A DNA stretch of 64,000 bases from JARLGU01 sp036504535 (GTDB lineage Bacteria > Armatimonadota > Armatimonadia > Armatimonadales > Capsulimonadaceae): positions 248,001-312,000 of the forward strand of contig DASXUY010000040.1 in NCBI GenBank assembly GCA_036504535.1, written 5' to 3'. Position 1 is the stretch's first letter; every line of letters starts with the position of its first letter. The notes beneath the pieces were generated by a model, which was not told where the DNA came from, did no database searches, and was given only the letters and a program-made list of their open reading frames with translations. Positions 33,298 to 42,472 of this stretch are shown in pieces. A program made the position numbers and the translations under genes.

Positions 33298-35109
33298 ATG
33301 ATAAGATCCATCCATGACCCCGCCATCTCGAAGCTGTTCAAATCGCTACGGACGCCTCACAAGATCCAGGTCGAGCTGGATGGCGCTACCATTGATGTTC
33401 CGCGCCCCTACCCGTCCCCGGAAGATTGGCGCGACGTTTGGATATACCAGCTTGTCATTGATCGGTTCAATAACCCGTCCGCCCCACCAAAAGCGAAGTG
33501 GGACGGACGAAATCGCTACATTTTTCAGGGCGGAACGCTCAATGGAGTCCGCGAACAGCTGCCTTACCTTAAAGAGTTAGGCGTCGAAGCCATCTGGCTG
33601 TCACCCGTGCAGAAGAACTGCCTTTACCGGCCAACCTACCACGGTTACGGTGTCCAGGACTTTCTGGCTATCGATCCGCGATTGGCGTCTGATCCCGAAG
33701 CCGCTATAGCGAACCCAAAGCTCGTCGAAGACGAACTGCACCAATTGATTGACGAAGCCCACGCTCGCGGTATTTACATCGTATTCGACATAGTTCTGCA
33801 CCATACCGGTGATGTGTTCGCGTATGTCGGGGATGATGGTGTAACCACTGGTAAGATTCCGTTCCAGGGCGCTTCCCAACCGGTCTACTGGCGGGATTCA
33901 ACGGGCAAGCCAAATCCGGAATGGACCGACGCCGCAGATATACCCGACGATGAAATAGACGCTGGTGTATGGCCTGTCGAGCTCCGATCAAATCACCAAT
34001 TCTATCGCCGTGGAGAAGGCTTCGAAATCGAAACCGACTTCATGAGCCTTAAATCGCTGATCACGAACGGGACAACTGACGCTCGCGAAACTTTAATTCG
34101 CGCGTACAAATACCTTGTCGGTAAGTATGATGTTGACGGGTTGAGGGTAGACGCTTTTAAGCACATCGACCGTGATTACGGCCGCGTTTTCTGTTCAGCC
34201 ATGCGAGAGTTTGCAGCAACCATTGGCAAGAAGAACTTCTTCATATTCTGCGAGGTGTTTGATAGCGAAGACGTTGTAGCTCAGTATGTAGGTCGAAACA
34301 CCTTGCTAGAAGATGATGATGGCCTGAAGGCAGCGGATGCAGCGCTGGACTTTCCGCTTATGTTCGTGCTGCCCGACATTGCCAAAGGCATCCATCCGCC
34401 GTCCAATTTGTCTGCGATGTACGACCGGCGCCACGAGATTGAACGGCACATCACAAGCGCCCATGGCGAGGCTAGCAAGTTCTTTGTAACGTTCCTTGAC
34501 AACCATGACCAGCATCACCGCGCTTACTATAGTCCCGCAGATGCCCCGCATGCGTACGATTGCCAGCTCGAAATCGCTCTCGGCTGCCTGTTTGGTCTGC
34601 AAGGAATACCATGCGTGTATTACGGCACGGAGCAAGGGCTCCACGGTTACGGATACGATGAAGAAGCAGTCCGCGAAGCGCTTTGGGGGCGGCCCGGCGG
34701 AGGATTCGACCAAGACCATCCCTTCTACAAGTTCACCAAGCAACTGGCGCAGGTGCGACGCGAGCAGCCTCCATTACGGTATGGACGGCAGTATTTCCGG
34801 CCGATCTCTACCGATACTGAGAACTTCTATATCCCGACCACACCAGGTGATCCTATTGCCTTCTCCCGTGTGTTCGCTGAGCAGGAAATGATCGTTATCG
34901 CAAACCCGAATCTCCATTATCAATGGACGGGGCAAGTGATCGTCGATATTATCCTTAACGCTCACAATGAGGCGTTTGATGTGCTCCTAAGCAACAAGCC
35001 TGGTCCGTTTACGACAATTAACGCGGAAACGTATCCAGATGGTCGCTGCCGGTATATTCCTGTGACCTTGCGACCGGGCGAAATTCAAATTCTCTCCAAC
35101 CGCAATTAG
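33298..35109 (+). CDS. GH13 alpha-amylase family glycosidase
   Basis: This 603-residue protein has the GH13 barrel motifs: IYIVFDIVLHHTGDVF (region I with DxxxxH-like), VDGLRVDAFKHID with the nucleophile Asp285, FFIFCEVFDSED with the acid/base Glu319, and FLDNHDQHHR with Asp404. YQLVIDRFNNP and GVEAIWLSPV are typical of the N-terminal barrel. No signal peptide is seen, so it acts in the cytoplasm on alpha-glucans or maltooligosaccharides. The C-terminal strand-rich domain (about 500-603) is usual for the family. The specific activity (amylase, maltogenic or trehalose-type) cannot be fixed. Confidence 0.9.
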   Translation: MIRSIHDPAISKLFKSLRTPHKIQVELDGATIDVPRPYPSPEDWRDVWIYQLVIDRFNNPSAPPKAKWDGRNRYIFQGGTLNGVREQLPYLKELGVEAIWLSPVQKNCLYRPTYHGYGVQDFLAIDPRLASDPEAAIANPKLVEDELHQLIDEAHARGIYIVFDIVLHHTGDVFAYVGDDGVTTGKIPFQGASQPVYWRDSTGKPNPEWTDAADIPDDEIDAGVWPVELRSNHQFYRRGEGFEIETDFMSLKSLITNGTTDARETLIRAYKYLVGKYDVDGLRVDAFKHIDRDYGRVFCSAMREFAATIGKKNFFIFCEVFDSEDVVAQYVGRNTLLEDDDGLKAADAALDFPLMFVLPDIAKGIHPPSNLSAMYDRRHEIERHITSAHGEASKFFVTFLDNHDQHHRAYYSPADAPHAYDCQLEIALGCLFGLQGIPCVYYGTEQGLHGYGYDEEAVREALWGRPGGGFDQDHPFYKFTKQLAQVRREQPPLRYGRQYFRPISTDTENFYIPTTPGDPIAFSRVFAEQEMIVIANPNLHYQWTGQVIVDIILNAHNEAFDVLLSNKPGPFTTINAETYPDGRCRYIPVTLRPGEIQILSNRN

Positions 35110-35155
35110 CCGCGTATCGTCGAAATGAGCGACGAGAGCGGCCCGCTAAAAAATG

Positions 35156-35211
35156 GACCAAGTGTCAAATCGCCTCACAACTTGACACTTGGTCGCATTA
35201 TAGGCTACACT
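35156..35211 (+). promoter_or_regulatory. glnN promoter inside a 13-bp inverted repeat
   Basis: A perfect inverted repeat GACCAAGTGTCAA (35156-35168) / TTGACACTTGGTC (35182-35194) is separated by 13 bp. Its right arm holds TTGACA (35182-35187), and TACACT (35206-35211) follows 18 bp later, making a good promoter. A protein bound to the repeat would block the -35 box. The repeat could also be a weak terminator of the upstream amylase gene. Confidence 0.6.
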
Positions 35212-35259
35212 GATTTCACCCGTAGATCCTGACGATGATGTTGGATTTTAGGCTATGAC

Positions 35260-35326
35260 GCCGCGTACCCGGGCTCCATTGGCAGTGCTTTGCCAGTCGA
35301 GCTTGCGAGTACGGGGCTTTTTCTTT
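35260..35326 (+). terminator. Terminator-like hairpin in the glnN leader
   Basis: GCCGCGTAC (35260-35268) pairs with GTACGGGGC (35309-35317) with one G-G mismatch. Inner pairings (GGCTC/GAGCT and TGGCA/TGCCA) extend the rod, and TTTTTCTTT (35318-35326) follows directly. It lies about 40 nt after the predicted transcription start and about 180 nt before the coding start, as a leader attenuator would. The downstream GGGGC/GCCCC pair could offer an alternative fold. Confidence 0.5.
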
Positions 35327-35505
35327 GCCCCAAGTTTTAAGTGCATTTGCCAGTCACCTAGGCTTTAAGTCGTTGCTCGGTGGATTGCTGGCAATTGACA
35401 GACTAGCCGCTCGTTATTGCGGCACTTGCGCAACAAAGACGCACTACACACCGATGTATCTGTCCTATTTTCGTTCGTTAAATACTAAAGGAGAATAATC
35501 CAGCA

Positions 35506-37686
35506 GTGAAGTCAACCACCGGCAGGCAGGAAGCAATTTCTGCAGTCATCAACTACAAGCCGCTTGTAAACGCCATCGACCTTGAGGGCGAAACATCGCA
35601 CGCGCTTTACGGCACTAACGTCTTCAACGACAAGGTTATGCGCCAGATGCTCTCGAAGCAGACCTACAAGGCTGTTCAGAAGACCATCGAAAAGGGCGAG
35701 CCATTCGATGCTAAGTACGCCGACGAAGTCGCCTCTGCGATGCGATCCTGGGCACTCGACAAGGGAGCAACCCACTACACTCACGTTTTCTATCCCTTAA
35801 CCGGCCTTACGGCGGAGAAGCATGACAGCTTCTTCGATCCCGATGGTTCCGGCGGCACGATCGCTCAGTTCTCGGGCAGCGCTCTCATCCAGGCTGAGCC
35901 GGACGCGTCCAGCTTCCCGTCTGGCGGTATCCGCGCCACCTTCGAAGCTCGCGGCTACACGGCGTGGGACGTTACGAGCCCCGCTTACATCTATGAGAAC
36001 CCGAATGGCAATACGCTTTGTATTCCCACAGCGTTTGTCTCGTGGACCGGCGAAGCGCTCGACTACAAGACGCCGATCCTGCGATCCAACCAGGCTCTCA
36101 ACAAGCAGGCTGCTCGTGTTCTTAAGTTGTTCGGACATGACGATCCAGGTCTCATCTCGTCGTCAGCTGGCCCGGAGCAAGAGTACTTCCTAATCGACCG
36201 CAACTTCTTCTTCGCTCGCCCCGACCTTTTGAACTCGGGCCGCACACTCTTTGGGGCAAAGCCTCCCAAGGGCCAGGAGTTCGAAGATCACTATTTCGGC
36301 GCAATTCCCGAGCGTGTTCTGGCGTTCATGATGGAAGCCGAGCATGAGTTCTACAAGCAGGGTATTCCGATCAAGACCCGCCACAACGAAGTTGCCCCTG
36401 GGCAGTTCGAAGTAGCTCCAGTGTACGAAAGCGGAAACCTTGGCCACGACCACCAGCACATCGTCATGTCTCAGCTACAGCGCGTAGCGTCGAAGTACGG
36501 TATGGCCTGCCTGCTGCATGAAAAGCCATTCTCTGGCATTAACGGCTCTGGCAAGCACCTTAACTGGTCCATTGGCTGCAAGCTTGGCAACTTGCTTGAT
36601 CCGGGCGAGACACCGCACGACAACGCTCGTTTCCTGGTCTTCTGCCTCGCCACAATCCGAGCGGTCCACAAGTACTCGACCCTATTGCGAGCTTCTGTTG
36701 CCTCCGCAGGCAACGACCACCGACTTGGTGCGAACGAAGCCCCGCCAGCGATCATCTCGGTGTTCCTTGGCGATCAGCTGGAAGATGTCTTCAATCAACT
36801 GAAGCAAGGCAAGGCCAGTAGCTCAAAGTCGTCAGGCACCCTGAAGATCGGCGCCGACACCTTGCCAACATTGCCGCGCCACGCTGGGGACCGAAACCGC
36901 ACAAGTCCGTTCGCGTTCACTGGCAACCGCTTCGAGTTCCGCGCGGTCGGCTCCAACCAGTCTATCGGTTGGCCGCTTACCGTTATGAACACAATCGTCG
37001 CGGAATCCCTCGACTTCGTCGCCACTGAAATCGAAAAAGAAATGGGCGGCGACCCGTCGAAGCTCGACGATGCAATCACCGTCGTCCTTCAGGGCATAGC
37101 TAACGAGCATCACGCAGTCGTATTCGGCGGCAACGGATACTCGGCAGAGTGGCACGCCGAAGCTGAGAAGCGCGGCCTGCCGAACCTTCGCAACAGCGTC
37201 GACGCGCTCCCTGCGCTGGTTTACCCGGAGAACGTCGCTGTATTCGAGAAGTACGGCGTTCTATCTGAGCGTGAGGTTACCAGCCGCTACGAGATCTGGC
37301 TTGATCGATATTGCCTCGACGTCAACACCGAAAGCCTGCTGACCCTCGAAATCGCCAAGACGAAGATCCTCCCGGCTGCATTCGCGTACCAGGCTCAATT
37401 GGCGGCGCTTGCTCTCGACCTGAAGACCCTCGAAAAGCCGCACGATACTTCGCTGCTTGACGAAGTTCTGAAGATGACGGCTGACCTTAAGGCTGGCATT
37501 AAGGCTCTTGAGCATGCCGTCCACCACGAAGCCACAGGGGACGCACTGGATCATGCGAAGCACTTCCGCGACGTCGTGCTTCCCGCCATGGCCGAAGTCC
37601 GCGCTAACGCCGACGCGCTAGAGACCGTCGTGTCCGACGATATCTGGCCGCTACCAACCTACCAGGAAATGCTGTTCATTAAGTAG
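35506..37686 (+). CDS. glnN: Glutamine synthetase type III
   Basis: This 726-residue protein is of the large GSIII class, far longer than GSI (about 470). Visible motifs include HYTHVFYPLTGLTAEKHDSFFDPDG, FPSGGIRATFEARGYTAWDVTSPAY, SSSAGPEQEYFLID, TRHNEVAPGQFEVAPVYES, LHEKPFSGINGSGKHLNWSI, SAGNDHRLGANEAPPAIIS and NRTSPFAFTGNRFEFRAVGSNQS. It makes glutamine from glutamate, ammonia and ATP as a hexameric double ring. The GTG start at 35506 has AAAGGAG upstream (12 nt). GSIII is common in Bacteroidetes, cyanobacteria and Armatimonadota. Control by the promoter repeat and leader hairpin upstream is likely. The PII gene is elsewhere in the window (7298). Confidence 0.95.
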   Translation: MKSTTGRQEAISAVINYKPLVNAIDLEGETSHALYGTNVFNDKVMRQMLSKQTYKAVQKTIEKGEPFDAKYADEVASAMRSWALDKGATHYTHVFYPLTGLTAEKHDSFFDPDGSGGTIAQFSGSALIQAEPDASSFPSGGIRATFEARGYTAWDVTSPAYIYENPNGNTLCIPTAFVSWTGEALDYKTPILRSNQALNKQAARVLKLFGHDDPGLISSSAGPEQEYFLIDRNFFFARPDLLNSGRTLFGAKPPKGQEFEDHYFGAIPERVLAFMMEAEHEFYKQGIPIKTRHNEVAPGQFEVAPVYESGNLGHDHQHIVMSQLQRVASKYGMACLLHEKPFSGINGSGKHLNWSIGCKLGNLLDPGETPHDNARFLVFCLATIRAVHKYSTLLRASVASAGNDHRLGANEAPPAIISVFLGDQLEDVFNQLKQGKASSSKSSGTLKIGADTLPTLPRHAGDRNRTSPFAFTGNRFEFRAVGSNQSIGWPLTVMNTIVAESLDFVATEIEKEMGGDPSKLDDAITVVLQGIANEHHAVVFGGNGYSAEWHAEAEKRGLPNLRNSVDALPALVYPENVAVFEKYGVLSEREVTSRYEIWLDRYCLDVNTESLLTLEIAKTKILPAAFAYQAQLAALALDLKTLEKPHDTSLLDEVLKMTADLKAGIKALEHAVHHEATGDALDHAKHFRDVVLPAMAEVRANADALETVVSDDIWPLPTYQEMLFIK

Positions 37687-37707
37687 CTTCTTGGAACCCC
37701 GACCGCA

Positions 37708-37750
37708 AAAGAGCCCGCCACCAGTTAACTGGTGGCAGGCTCTTTCCTTT
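37708..37750. terminator. Bidirectional terminator after glnN
   Basis: Two nested perfect stems, AAAGAGCC/GGCTCTTT (outer) and GCCACCAG/CTGGTGGC (inner, TTAA loop), are separated by one mismatch. On the plus strand TTTCCTTT follows, and on the minus strand TTTT. It lies between glnN and the convergent gene ending at 37778, so it probably serves both. Confidence 0.85.
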
Positions 37751-37777
37751 GGGGGTACCTAAGAGGAAATCAGTCTG

Positions 37778-40171
37778 CTACTTTGGAGCCGGTGTGGAGC
37801 CGAATAGCGGATGGGTCTTGTAGTAGGCGTCCAGGATCAATCGTAGCCTCACGGCGTAGTTCGCCACGAGCAACCTGCCCTTCTGCAGTTCAACGTCACT
37901 ATATGACGCGAGCGGCTTCGACAGAAATGCATTAATCTGCGTGAACGATGTGTTGACTAGGTCCGGGGCGACATGCGCGTCCTTACATTCGCGATACGCT
38001 GCGTAGTAGGTCGTCAAGTATCGCGCGTCGGTGATCCCCTCGCGAATCGCTTCCCACTGGATGGTGCTGATCAGTCCATCCTGCGTCGGATAAGTCAGCA
38101 TCTGCGGCCTGTACGGCGCGTTCTTGCCGGCCGGCTGTGCGAGATCGTCGAATGGATCCGTTTCGTACGCTGTCTGATAGTCGCTGGCGATCGCTCCGTA
38201 GAGGTTGGCCCGCCACAGGAGCACCCCCGTATAGAATCGGTTAAGATGAGGATTGGGTTGAGCAGCAGTCCACCACAGCCAGTCTCTGTTCTTCACCGAG
38301 CGGACACCATTTTGGGCTATATTTGACGCTATAACCGGAATATCAACTGGATACAGCGCGAGATCGATATTCTTCTTATTGGCTGCGAGAACGTCCATAG
38401 CTGGAACGCGAACGGCAGTCTGAACCCCAGCGTCCTTAAGCGTTGCAAGTTCGGATGGATCATTCGCCATATAGTAGAATGGCGACGCTCGCTTGGCAAT
38501 CCTTTGCTGTTCGAGAGCCTGAACATCGTCGATAGTATTCCAACCTTCGTACACAAATGGGTATCCCATATGTAGGTTGTTGTAAATGGTGACAGACTTC
38601 CACAGGTTGTCACCCTGATCGCGCAACGTCGTGTAACGAACCCCGTGATCGCTTATATCCTTCAGTTCCATCGCGAACCGCTCTGGCGAAACACCATCGG
38701 TGATCGTCGCCGTTTCTGGAGTACTGGATCCGCCCAATTTACCTCTGTAGTCGATTGCATACTGCTTCGAGGGAGCCATTAACCGAATGGGAAGAACATC
38801 TACATTGAGCGTAAGCGCTTGGGACGCAAACTGGTCAGACGATACCTCAATCACGCCTGTGTATTTGCCGGGCGGAGTATTGGCTGGGACACTGATGGTC
38901 ACCCAGAACTGCTTTTGAGTATGGGCAGGGATGTCGGTTTGCGGATCGCCAGTGAGCCTAACTTCAGGGGGCAGTCCGCCTGTCATCACGAGCGGAATTC
39001 TATCATCCTTCACCAGCATTGACTGAACAGTTGTCGTCGCATCCGGGTCTCGTAGCGGCCCTACACCATGCGATTTCACCATCTTTACGATATGAAGATT
39101 AACTGCCGACTTGGGCATATTGTAGCCAGCTATGCCAAGAGGATACTTTTGCGTAACCTTGACATGGCTAAGCGCCGTTTTTGCATACAACGTGAACGAG
39201 GCAGCCTGTATCTGATCGGGACAGGCGAATGTATTAATCTCGTTGGAGAAGTCGCCTTCCTGCGGGAGAGCATCAGCAGTTTCGCGGTCAAACGCCCCAC
39301 CAGGAACGAATATGACGCACGGATCTTTCGACGCGGCCACAACGCGCCCCAAGTACGTTAGCTTCTGCGTCGTCGCCGCGTCAACAGCCGTAAAATCCAG
39401 CTTCATTGATCGCGTGCCAGCCTTCGCCAGCGGCGACGATGAATACTGGACCGCATTGAGAGCTTCGGGAGTGCCATGGGTGCGCCACGCGGCCAGCGGC
39501 TGTTCGAAGTCATCGACAATCTGACCATCATCGGCAGAATTGTCCCCACCCCACGCAATATTGTCAACGTACAGTGTTCCAGCACGCCGGTTAGTATCCA
39601 CACCAACTGTGTCCGCTTGGGAAAAATCAATTGGAGCAGCGTCAAGCTTAGCATCAGCAGGTGGCCGATACGTTAGTTCGGACAGAGGCGCATGAACTTT
39701 CCGCCAACCAACAAACGAAACGATAACTGGCTTCGCGAGCCATGTCGGCCACAGCGGCTCTGTATCGGTTCCAGTACCTTGCGCTGCAGTTGGCAGCTGT
39801 GCGCGGCCACCAGAGGCCATTGCTCGCAGACGAATAGTTCCGCCCTTGCCGTCGCCGTATACCCAAGCAGTGATACCGTCAGCGGTTGCCGATGGGTTGC
39901 CCACATACCGGTAAAGACTAACCGGGCTCGGCGAGAAAGCAGGACGCGCAATGGTGCTGACGTTCACAGGCACGCTGGGCAATGTCGTCTTGGGTTTCGG
40001 CTTTAGGGCAGGTTTAGGCACCGCCTTTGATGCCTTCTTTGTAACCTTGGCCTTGGGATGTGCTTTGGCGACGGCAGCGGGAACTGAACCCGCCAAAAGC
40101 GATACTGCTAGAGCTCCTGAAACGAGTATTGCGCAACGTCGCATCGACTTTGAACTGATATAGTATGTCAA
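37778..40171 (-). CDS. Large secreted protein with DUF4091-like C-terminal region
   Basis: This 797-residue protein has an N-terminal signal (CAILVSGALAVSLLAGSVPAAVA), then a Lys/Pro/Ala-rich linker (AKAHPKAKVTKKASKAV and repeats to about residue 65). A beta-rich middle (laminin-G or CBM-like: TLYVDNIAWGGDNSADDGQIVDDFEQPLAAW) and an Ig-like segment (PANTPPGKYTGVIEVSSDQFASQALTLNVDVLPI) precede the end, where LLWRANLYG, YPTQDGLISTIQWEAIREGITDARYLTTYYAA resembles the DUF4091/GH123-like ending. Such proteins may be surface glycan hydrolases. The catalytic Asp-Glu pair of GH123 was not identified with certainty. The family call is moderate. Confidence 0.7.
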   Translation of the reverse strand: MTYYISSKSMRRCAILVSGALAVSLLAGSVPAAVAKAHPKAKVTKKASKAVPKPALKPKPKTTLPSVPVNVSTIARPAFSPSPVSLYRYVGNPSATADGITAWVYGDGKGGTIRLRAMASGGRAQLPTAAQGTGTDTEPLWPTWLAKPVIVSFVGWRKVHAPLSELTYRPPADAKLDAAPIDFSQADTVGVDTNRRAGTLYVDNIAWGGDNSADDGQIVDDFEQPLAAWRTHGTPEALNAVQYSSSPLAKAGTRSMKLDFTAVDAATTQKLTYLGRVVAASKDPCVIFVPGGAFDRETADALPQEGDFSNEINTFACPDQIQAASFTLYAKTALSHVKVTQKYPLGIAGYNMPKSAVNLHIVKMVKSHGVGPLRDPDATTTVQSMLVKDDRIPLVMTGGLPPEVRLTGDPQTDIPAHTQKQFWVTISVPANTPPGKYTGVIEVSSDQFASQALTLNVDVLPIRLMAPSKQYAIDYRGKLGGSSTPETATITDGVSPERFAMELKDISDHGVRYTTLRDQGDNLWKSVTIYNNLHMGYPFVYEGWNTIDDVQALEQQRIAKRASPFYYMANDPSELATLKDAGVQTAVRVPAMDVLAANKKNIDLALYPVDIPVIASNIAQNGVRSVKNRDWLWWTAAQPNPHLNRFYTGVLLWRANLYGAIASDYQTAYETDPFDDLAQPAGKNAPYRPQMLTYPTQDGLISTIQWEAIREGITDARYLTTYYAAYRECKDAHVAPDLVNTSFTQINAFLSKPLASYSDVELQKGRLLVANYAVRLRLILDAYYKTHPLFGSTPAPK

Positions 40172-40303
40172 ACCTTAACTCCTGCCAGAAGAACCTGGAC
40201 TAGACTGCAACCATGGACTCGGCGTGGTCTCTGTCGCATTTAGACGATATAACAATGACCTTAGGGACGGGTATTTTTTAAAAACTTTGATACAACATAA
40301 AAC

Positions 40304-40334
40304 ATGCCACAAGCAGGCAATCTGCTTGTGGCAT
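40304..40334 (-). terminator. Intrinsic terminator for the gene ending at 40358
   Basis: ATGCCACAAGCAG (40304-40316) and CTGCTTGTGGCAT (40322-40334) form a perfect 13-bp stem with a 5-nt loop, followed on the minus strand by GTTTTATG. It lies 24 bp after the stop codon. Confidence 0.78.
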
Positions 40335-40357
40335 CGCAAAACATCACAGTCGAACCG

Positions 40358-41680
40358 CTAATTCGCGGTGTTCGTCATGACTCGAGCGCTTGAGGATGAT
40401 GTTGACGTAGTTCCTTGTGCCGCGATCAATGGGGTGGCCGAAGAATCAACTGCCACCACTACCCAACGTCCATCGCGCTTTCCCACTGTGTAAGCTGCGT
40501 ACATGGTCTTGAGCGGCGCGGTGTCGTCGCCTGACCGCAGCATGTAAACATGCTTGGCGTATGCGGTCACGTCGCCATTCGCCTGAGCTCGTAGCGCATC
40601 GAAGGCAAAGGATCGCGTGACGAGTTGATCGAATACGTCGTCGGTTACTTTAGCGAACTTGTCGGCTTCTATTGAATATTGATAGGCACCCTTTGACTGA
40701 ATAGCAACTTTCTGAGTCTGAACGAGGTATTTCTTGAGAAGGGACGTGTCGGACCGCATCCAGCATCGGGCGATATCTTGGAAGGCCTGCGCTACGATTG
40801 CCGCGTCGGCGTCGCTCGCTGTTGGCATCGCTTGCGATACGGGTGATTTGGTGGCATTCGTTTGGCCAGTGGCATCATTCCGGGTGGATCCTGCGCCACT
40901 ACCAGGCGTAACAGCGGGCGCGCTCGCAGCGTTATCCGTTGAACTGGAACCGTAGTAGTTGTATTGATTGTACTGATTATATACGTTTGTTACACTAGGC
41001 TGGGGCTGGGGCGCAATATAAGGTACATAACCGCCAATATAGATCGCTTGAGGCGGGGTTGTATAAACAGTTATTGCCGACGGCGGGCACGCGATATACG
41101 TCGGTAAGCCCTGATATCCCCACGGGCTAGGGTAGCAGTTTGCCCCGTAAGTCGACGTCAGTATCGGCGTACCAAAATAGGTTGTGGAAATGGATCCGCT
41201 GGAAGAGTAATATCCATTATTGGTGGAATAGCTCTGATTTGCTGAGTAACCTGATGCCGATGAACCATAACCGTTGACTGTGTAGCCGCCGATAACGGGA
41301 GCGGGCGCTGCTCCGATGATGACTGTGCCACCATCGTAGCCACCGTTGTTAAGAAAAATGTAGTTATCGGACTGCGGCAAAGGCCGTCCGTTCCATATCG
41401 GGCCACTACCCCAGGTGATCCCTGGCGAAGGCGTAGTTTGCTGCGGAGTTCCACCGTTTGTAGGTCCAGTTACGTTACCGCGATTGAATCCATTGGGTTT
41501 TCCAGCCTGGTTTTGGACATTCTGATACTGCTGATTAGTCGGCGGGATGTTTCCAATTGTCATACCCGGCGGTAAGGGTGTGTTTCCTATCCCCGTCGGC
41601 GAAACCGCCGTTTGTGCCATTGCGATAGACAACGTAATCGCCCCAACAGCAATTGATAAGAATGATTGTACAGCTTTCAC
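40358..41680 (-). CDS. Secreted Asn/Gly/Tyr/Ser-rich protein with NTF2-like C-terminal part
   Basis: This 440-residue protein has a signal peptide (FLSIAVGAITLSIAMA). Residues 25-260 are low complexity, rich in Asn, Gly, Gln, Tyr, Ser, Thr and Pro, with short repeats such as YNQYNQYN and a possible surface-adhesive or amyloid-like character. A helical/beta segment in the last 150 residues (DADAAIVAQAFQDIARCWMRSDTSLLKKYL...YTVGKRDGRWVVVAVD) looks like an NTF2/SnoaL-like fold. The GTG start at 41680 has GGAG 6 nt upstream. The BsuPI-like gene lies just upstream on the same strand. Confidence 0.65.
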   Translation of the reverse strand: MKAVQSFLSIAVGAITLSIAMAQTAVSPTGIGNTPLPPGMTIGNIPPTNQQYQNVQNQAGKPNGFNRGNVTGPTNGGTPQQTTPSPGITWGSGPIWNGRPLPQSDNYIFLNNGGYDGGTVIIGAAPAPVIGGYTVNGYGSSASGYSANQSYSTNNGYYSSSGSISTTYFGTPILTSTYGANCYPSPWGYQGLPTYIACPPSAITVYTTPPQAIYIGGYVPYIAPQPQPSVTNVYNQYNQYNYYGSSSTDNAASAPAVTPGSGAGSTRNDATGQTNATKSPVSQAMPTASDADAAIVAQAFQDIARCWMRSDTSLLKKYLVQTQKVAIQSKGAYQYSIEADKFAKVTDDVFDQLVTRSFAFDALRAQANGDVTAYAKHVYMLRSGDDTAPLKTMYAAYTVGKRDGRWVVVAVDSSATPLIAAQGTTSTSSSSARVMTNTAN

Positions 41681-41738
41681 AGTGTTCTCCAGTCAGACCG
41701 ATCGTCATTATCAATCGGCGGGGCGATGGTACGGGCCA

Positions 41739-42368
41739 CTACGGTGTTACAACGAATGACGTTTTGGCTGCCACGGACGGTGTCACGTCGTTTTGAAGAG
41801 TCGCCCCGGAATCTACATCGCTTTTGGTTCGGACACCAAGGTTGTTGGGATCCTTCTCCGGGTTAACGAGTATCCCGCCGCTAACGATAAATCGCGGCAT
41901 TGGCGTGAGTTGGGCGGTAGCTTCATACTTACCGGGAGGCAATACGGTACCACTATCCGTAGCGAGATTGTAATCTACCGAAAATGTCTTTGTCTCTCCA
42001 GAATTGAGTACCAATTTTGACACGACTTGAGCGAACATTCGGCCACGAGACCAGCGCCACTGCGCCTTGCCCATCGAATCCGCAACCGTAATCTCAAACT
42101 CTTGCGATGAAGGGAACGTATACGAAATCGCAGCCCGCCCTGGGTTGACAATCGTGAATGAGAACTTAACCCGCTCGCCCGACTTAAACGATTGCCGATC
42201 CGTGGACAGCTGTGCGCGACTCGGTATCGGAATCACGGCCTTGGGCAAAACAATGTGAACGTGTCCCGGATCACTTGGCGGTGTTGCAGGTTCCGCTAAC
42301 GCAGCGATCGGGATAGTAAGCAGAGATCCTATTAGGAGGGAAAGGTGCGCGTGCATTAAAACCTTCAC
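41739..42368 (-). CDS. Secreted BsuPI-like (Ig-fold) protein
   Basis: This 209-residue protein has a signal peptide (LSLLIGSLLTIPIAALA). The mature part has an Ig-like beta-sandwich resembling the intracellular proteinase inhibitor BsuPI: LSTDRQSFKSGERVKFSFTIVNPGRAAISYTFPSSQEFEITVADSMGKAQWRWSRG, SGETKTFSVDYN and LPPGKYEATAQLTP. The GTG start at 42368 has GAGGAG 6 nt upstream; ATG 42356 is an alternative. It probably forms one unit with the Asn/Gly-rich secreted protein 58 bp downstream. Although related proteins inhibit proteases, the function here is unknown. Confidence 0.72.
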   Translation of the reverse strand: MKVLMHAHLSLLIGSLLTIPIAALAEPATPPSDPGHVHIVLPKAVIPIPSRAQLSTDRQSFKSGERVKFSFTIVNPGRAAISYTFPSSQEFEITVADSMGKAQWRWSRGRMFAQVVSKLVLNSGETKTFSVDYNLATDSGTVLPPGKYEATAQLTPMPRFIVSGGILVNPEKDPNNLGVRTKSDVDSGATLQNDVTPSVAAKTSFVVTP

Positions 42369-42472
42369 AGTAAGCTCCTCGCCACAACGTCCGTGGCCGG
42401 TTGCCGATCTACACCAAGTCAAGCACTATCGATGCCGCAGGCATACCATGCCTTATTTGATAGACTTAACGT

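Noticed and set aside
35255..35368. 37-codon frame in the glnN leader as a Gln attenuator peptide
   Set aside because: It contains only two separated Gln codons and no ribosome site, so it does not support amino-acid attenuation.
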